This document shows, piece by piece, positions 7,268 through 7,505 of a DNA stretch of 7,505 bases; the stretch's first letter is position 1; each line of letters begins with the position of its first letter. The notes under the pieces are model-generated. The model saw only the letters and a program-made list of their open reading frames with translations, had not been told where the DNA came from and did not search any database. A program made the translations under genes and the position numbers. Source of the DNA: an uncultured Treponema sp. (GTDB lineage Bacteria; Spirochaetota; Spirochaetia; Treponematales; Treponemataceae); the NCBI GenBank assembly GCA_937885235.1, contig CAKZZK010000169.1:1-7505 (forward strand). The letters run 5' to 3'.

Positions 7268-7505
7268 ATAACAAATGCTCACGGGAACAAGACATTAAAT
7301 CGCTTGATTATCTTCTTAGCCGCGTTCTTCTCGGTCTTCGTGCCCGTGACATTCCCCCATTTGTTTTCATAATGCTATATGGTGGTGTTACAGAAAGTAT
7401 GCCCCTTGAAAAAGCAACGGCAAGCAAAATTATTTGTGCAAAACTTGCCGTCATCGAGCCATCAGAATACAGCCAGAATGGACGAAATAGTGAAACCCGC
7501 CAGCT
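7268..7505. other. No supported gene: 3' spacer or edge of an uncaptured or decayed gene
   Basis: Several short frames conflict and I cannot choose among them. On +, one frame is open from before the carB stop to the window edge, with ATG codons at 7372 and 7399; neither has a convincing ribosome binding site, and I do not recognise the product. On -, 31 codons between stops (7374 down to 7279, ending in TGA) have G/C-ending codons like the genes here and a lysine-rich, tail-like composition (for example NAAKKIIKRF). A second - frame is open from the right edge to a TAA at 7316-7318. The stretch is richer in A and T than the genes. No tRNA, CRISPR or insertion-sequence feature is visible. Confidence 0.5.
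7279..7349. repeat. Long imperfect inverted repeat after carB
   Basis: TCACGGG (7279-7285) is the exact reverse complement of CCCGTGA (7343-7349). Further in, AAGAC (7289-7293) pairs with GTCTT (7334-7338), so the arms match over about 15 bases with one mismatch and one unpaired base. About 40 bases lie between them. It starts 12 bases after the carB stop. Only a weak T-rich stretch (7360-7367) follows, so it is a poor intrinsic terminator, but it could be a 3' stem protecting or ending the carB transcript. Confidence 0.5.

Overview
The window holds three protein-coding genes, all on the + strand and densely packed, with third codon positions leaning to G and C. In order they are the 3' end of a sulfatase/LTA-synthase-superfamily gene (1-1092), an exported M16 zinc peptidase (1076-3988) and carB, the large subunit of carbamoyl phosphate synthetase (4109-7267). 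The last 238 bases contain no gene I can support. From remembered family resemblance only, the first two proteins look most like treponemal (spirochaete) proteins. CarB looks like the Clostridia/treponeme-like form rather than the enterobacterial one: it has a GGQNM variant in its second ATP-grasp half and the motifs CLTALDTA and VDIKAL near its C-terminus. A Treponema-like host is therefore my best guess, not a demonstrated assignment.

Region 1-3988 is an operon-like pair. The peptidase start lies inside the end of the sulfatase-like gene (17-base overlap), and a strong Shine-Dalgarno AAGGAG sits within the upstream coding sequence, so translational coupling is likely. Both products probably act outside the cytoplasm: the first as a membrane-anchored head-group transferase or hydrolase whose membrane part lies upstream of the window, the second as a periplasmic or secreted metallopeptidase. 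Nothing visible shows that they share a pathway.

Region 3989-4108 is the most interesting non-coding stretch. It holds an extended -10 promoter whose -10 sits inside a 15-base palindrome. A textbook intrinsic terminator (interrupted stem plus eight T) follows almost at once, and then the carB ribosome binding site. The terminator lies between the only visible carB promoter and the carB start, so it should act as an attenuator for carB as well as the end of the peptidase operon.

Region 4109-7267 encodes a CarB of 1052 residues. All the ATP-grasp signature motifs I can check are present. However, the central oligomerisation domain appears to lack about 39 residues at a point marked by a G5/C6 inverted repeat. 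The linker to the second half is about 14 residues longer than in E. coli, and several residues of the allosteric nucleotide pocket differ from E. coli. No carA is adjacent.

Region 7268-7505 carries a long imperfect inverted repeat and several conflicting short open frames. It may be an intergenic spacer, the start of an uncaptured gene, or a decayed gene.
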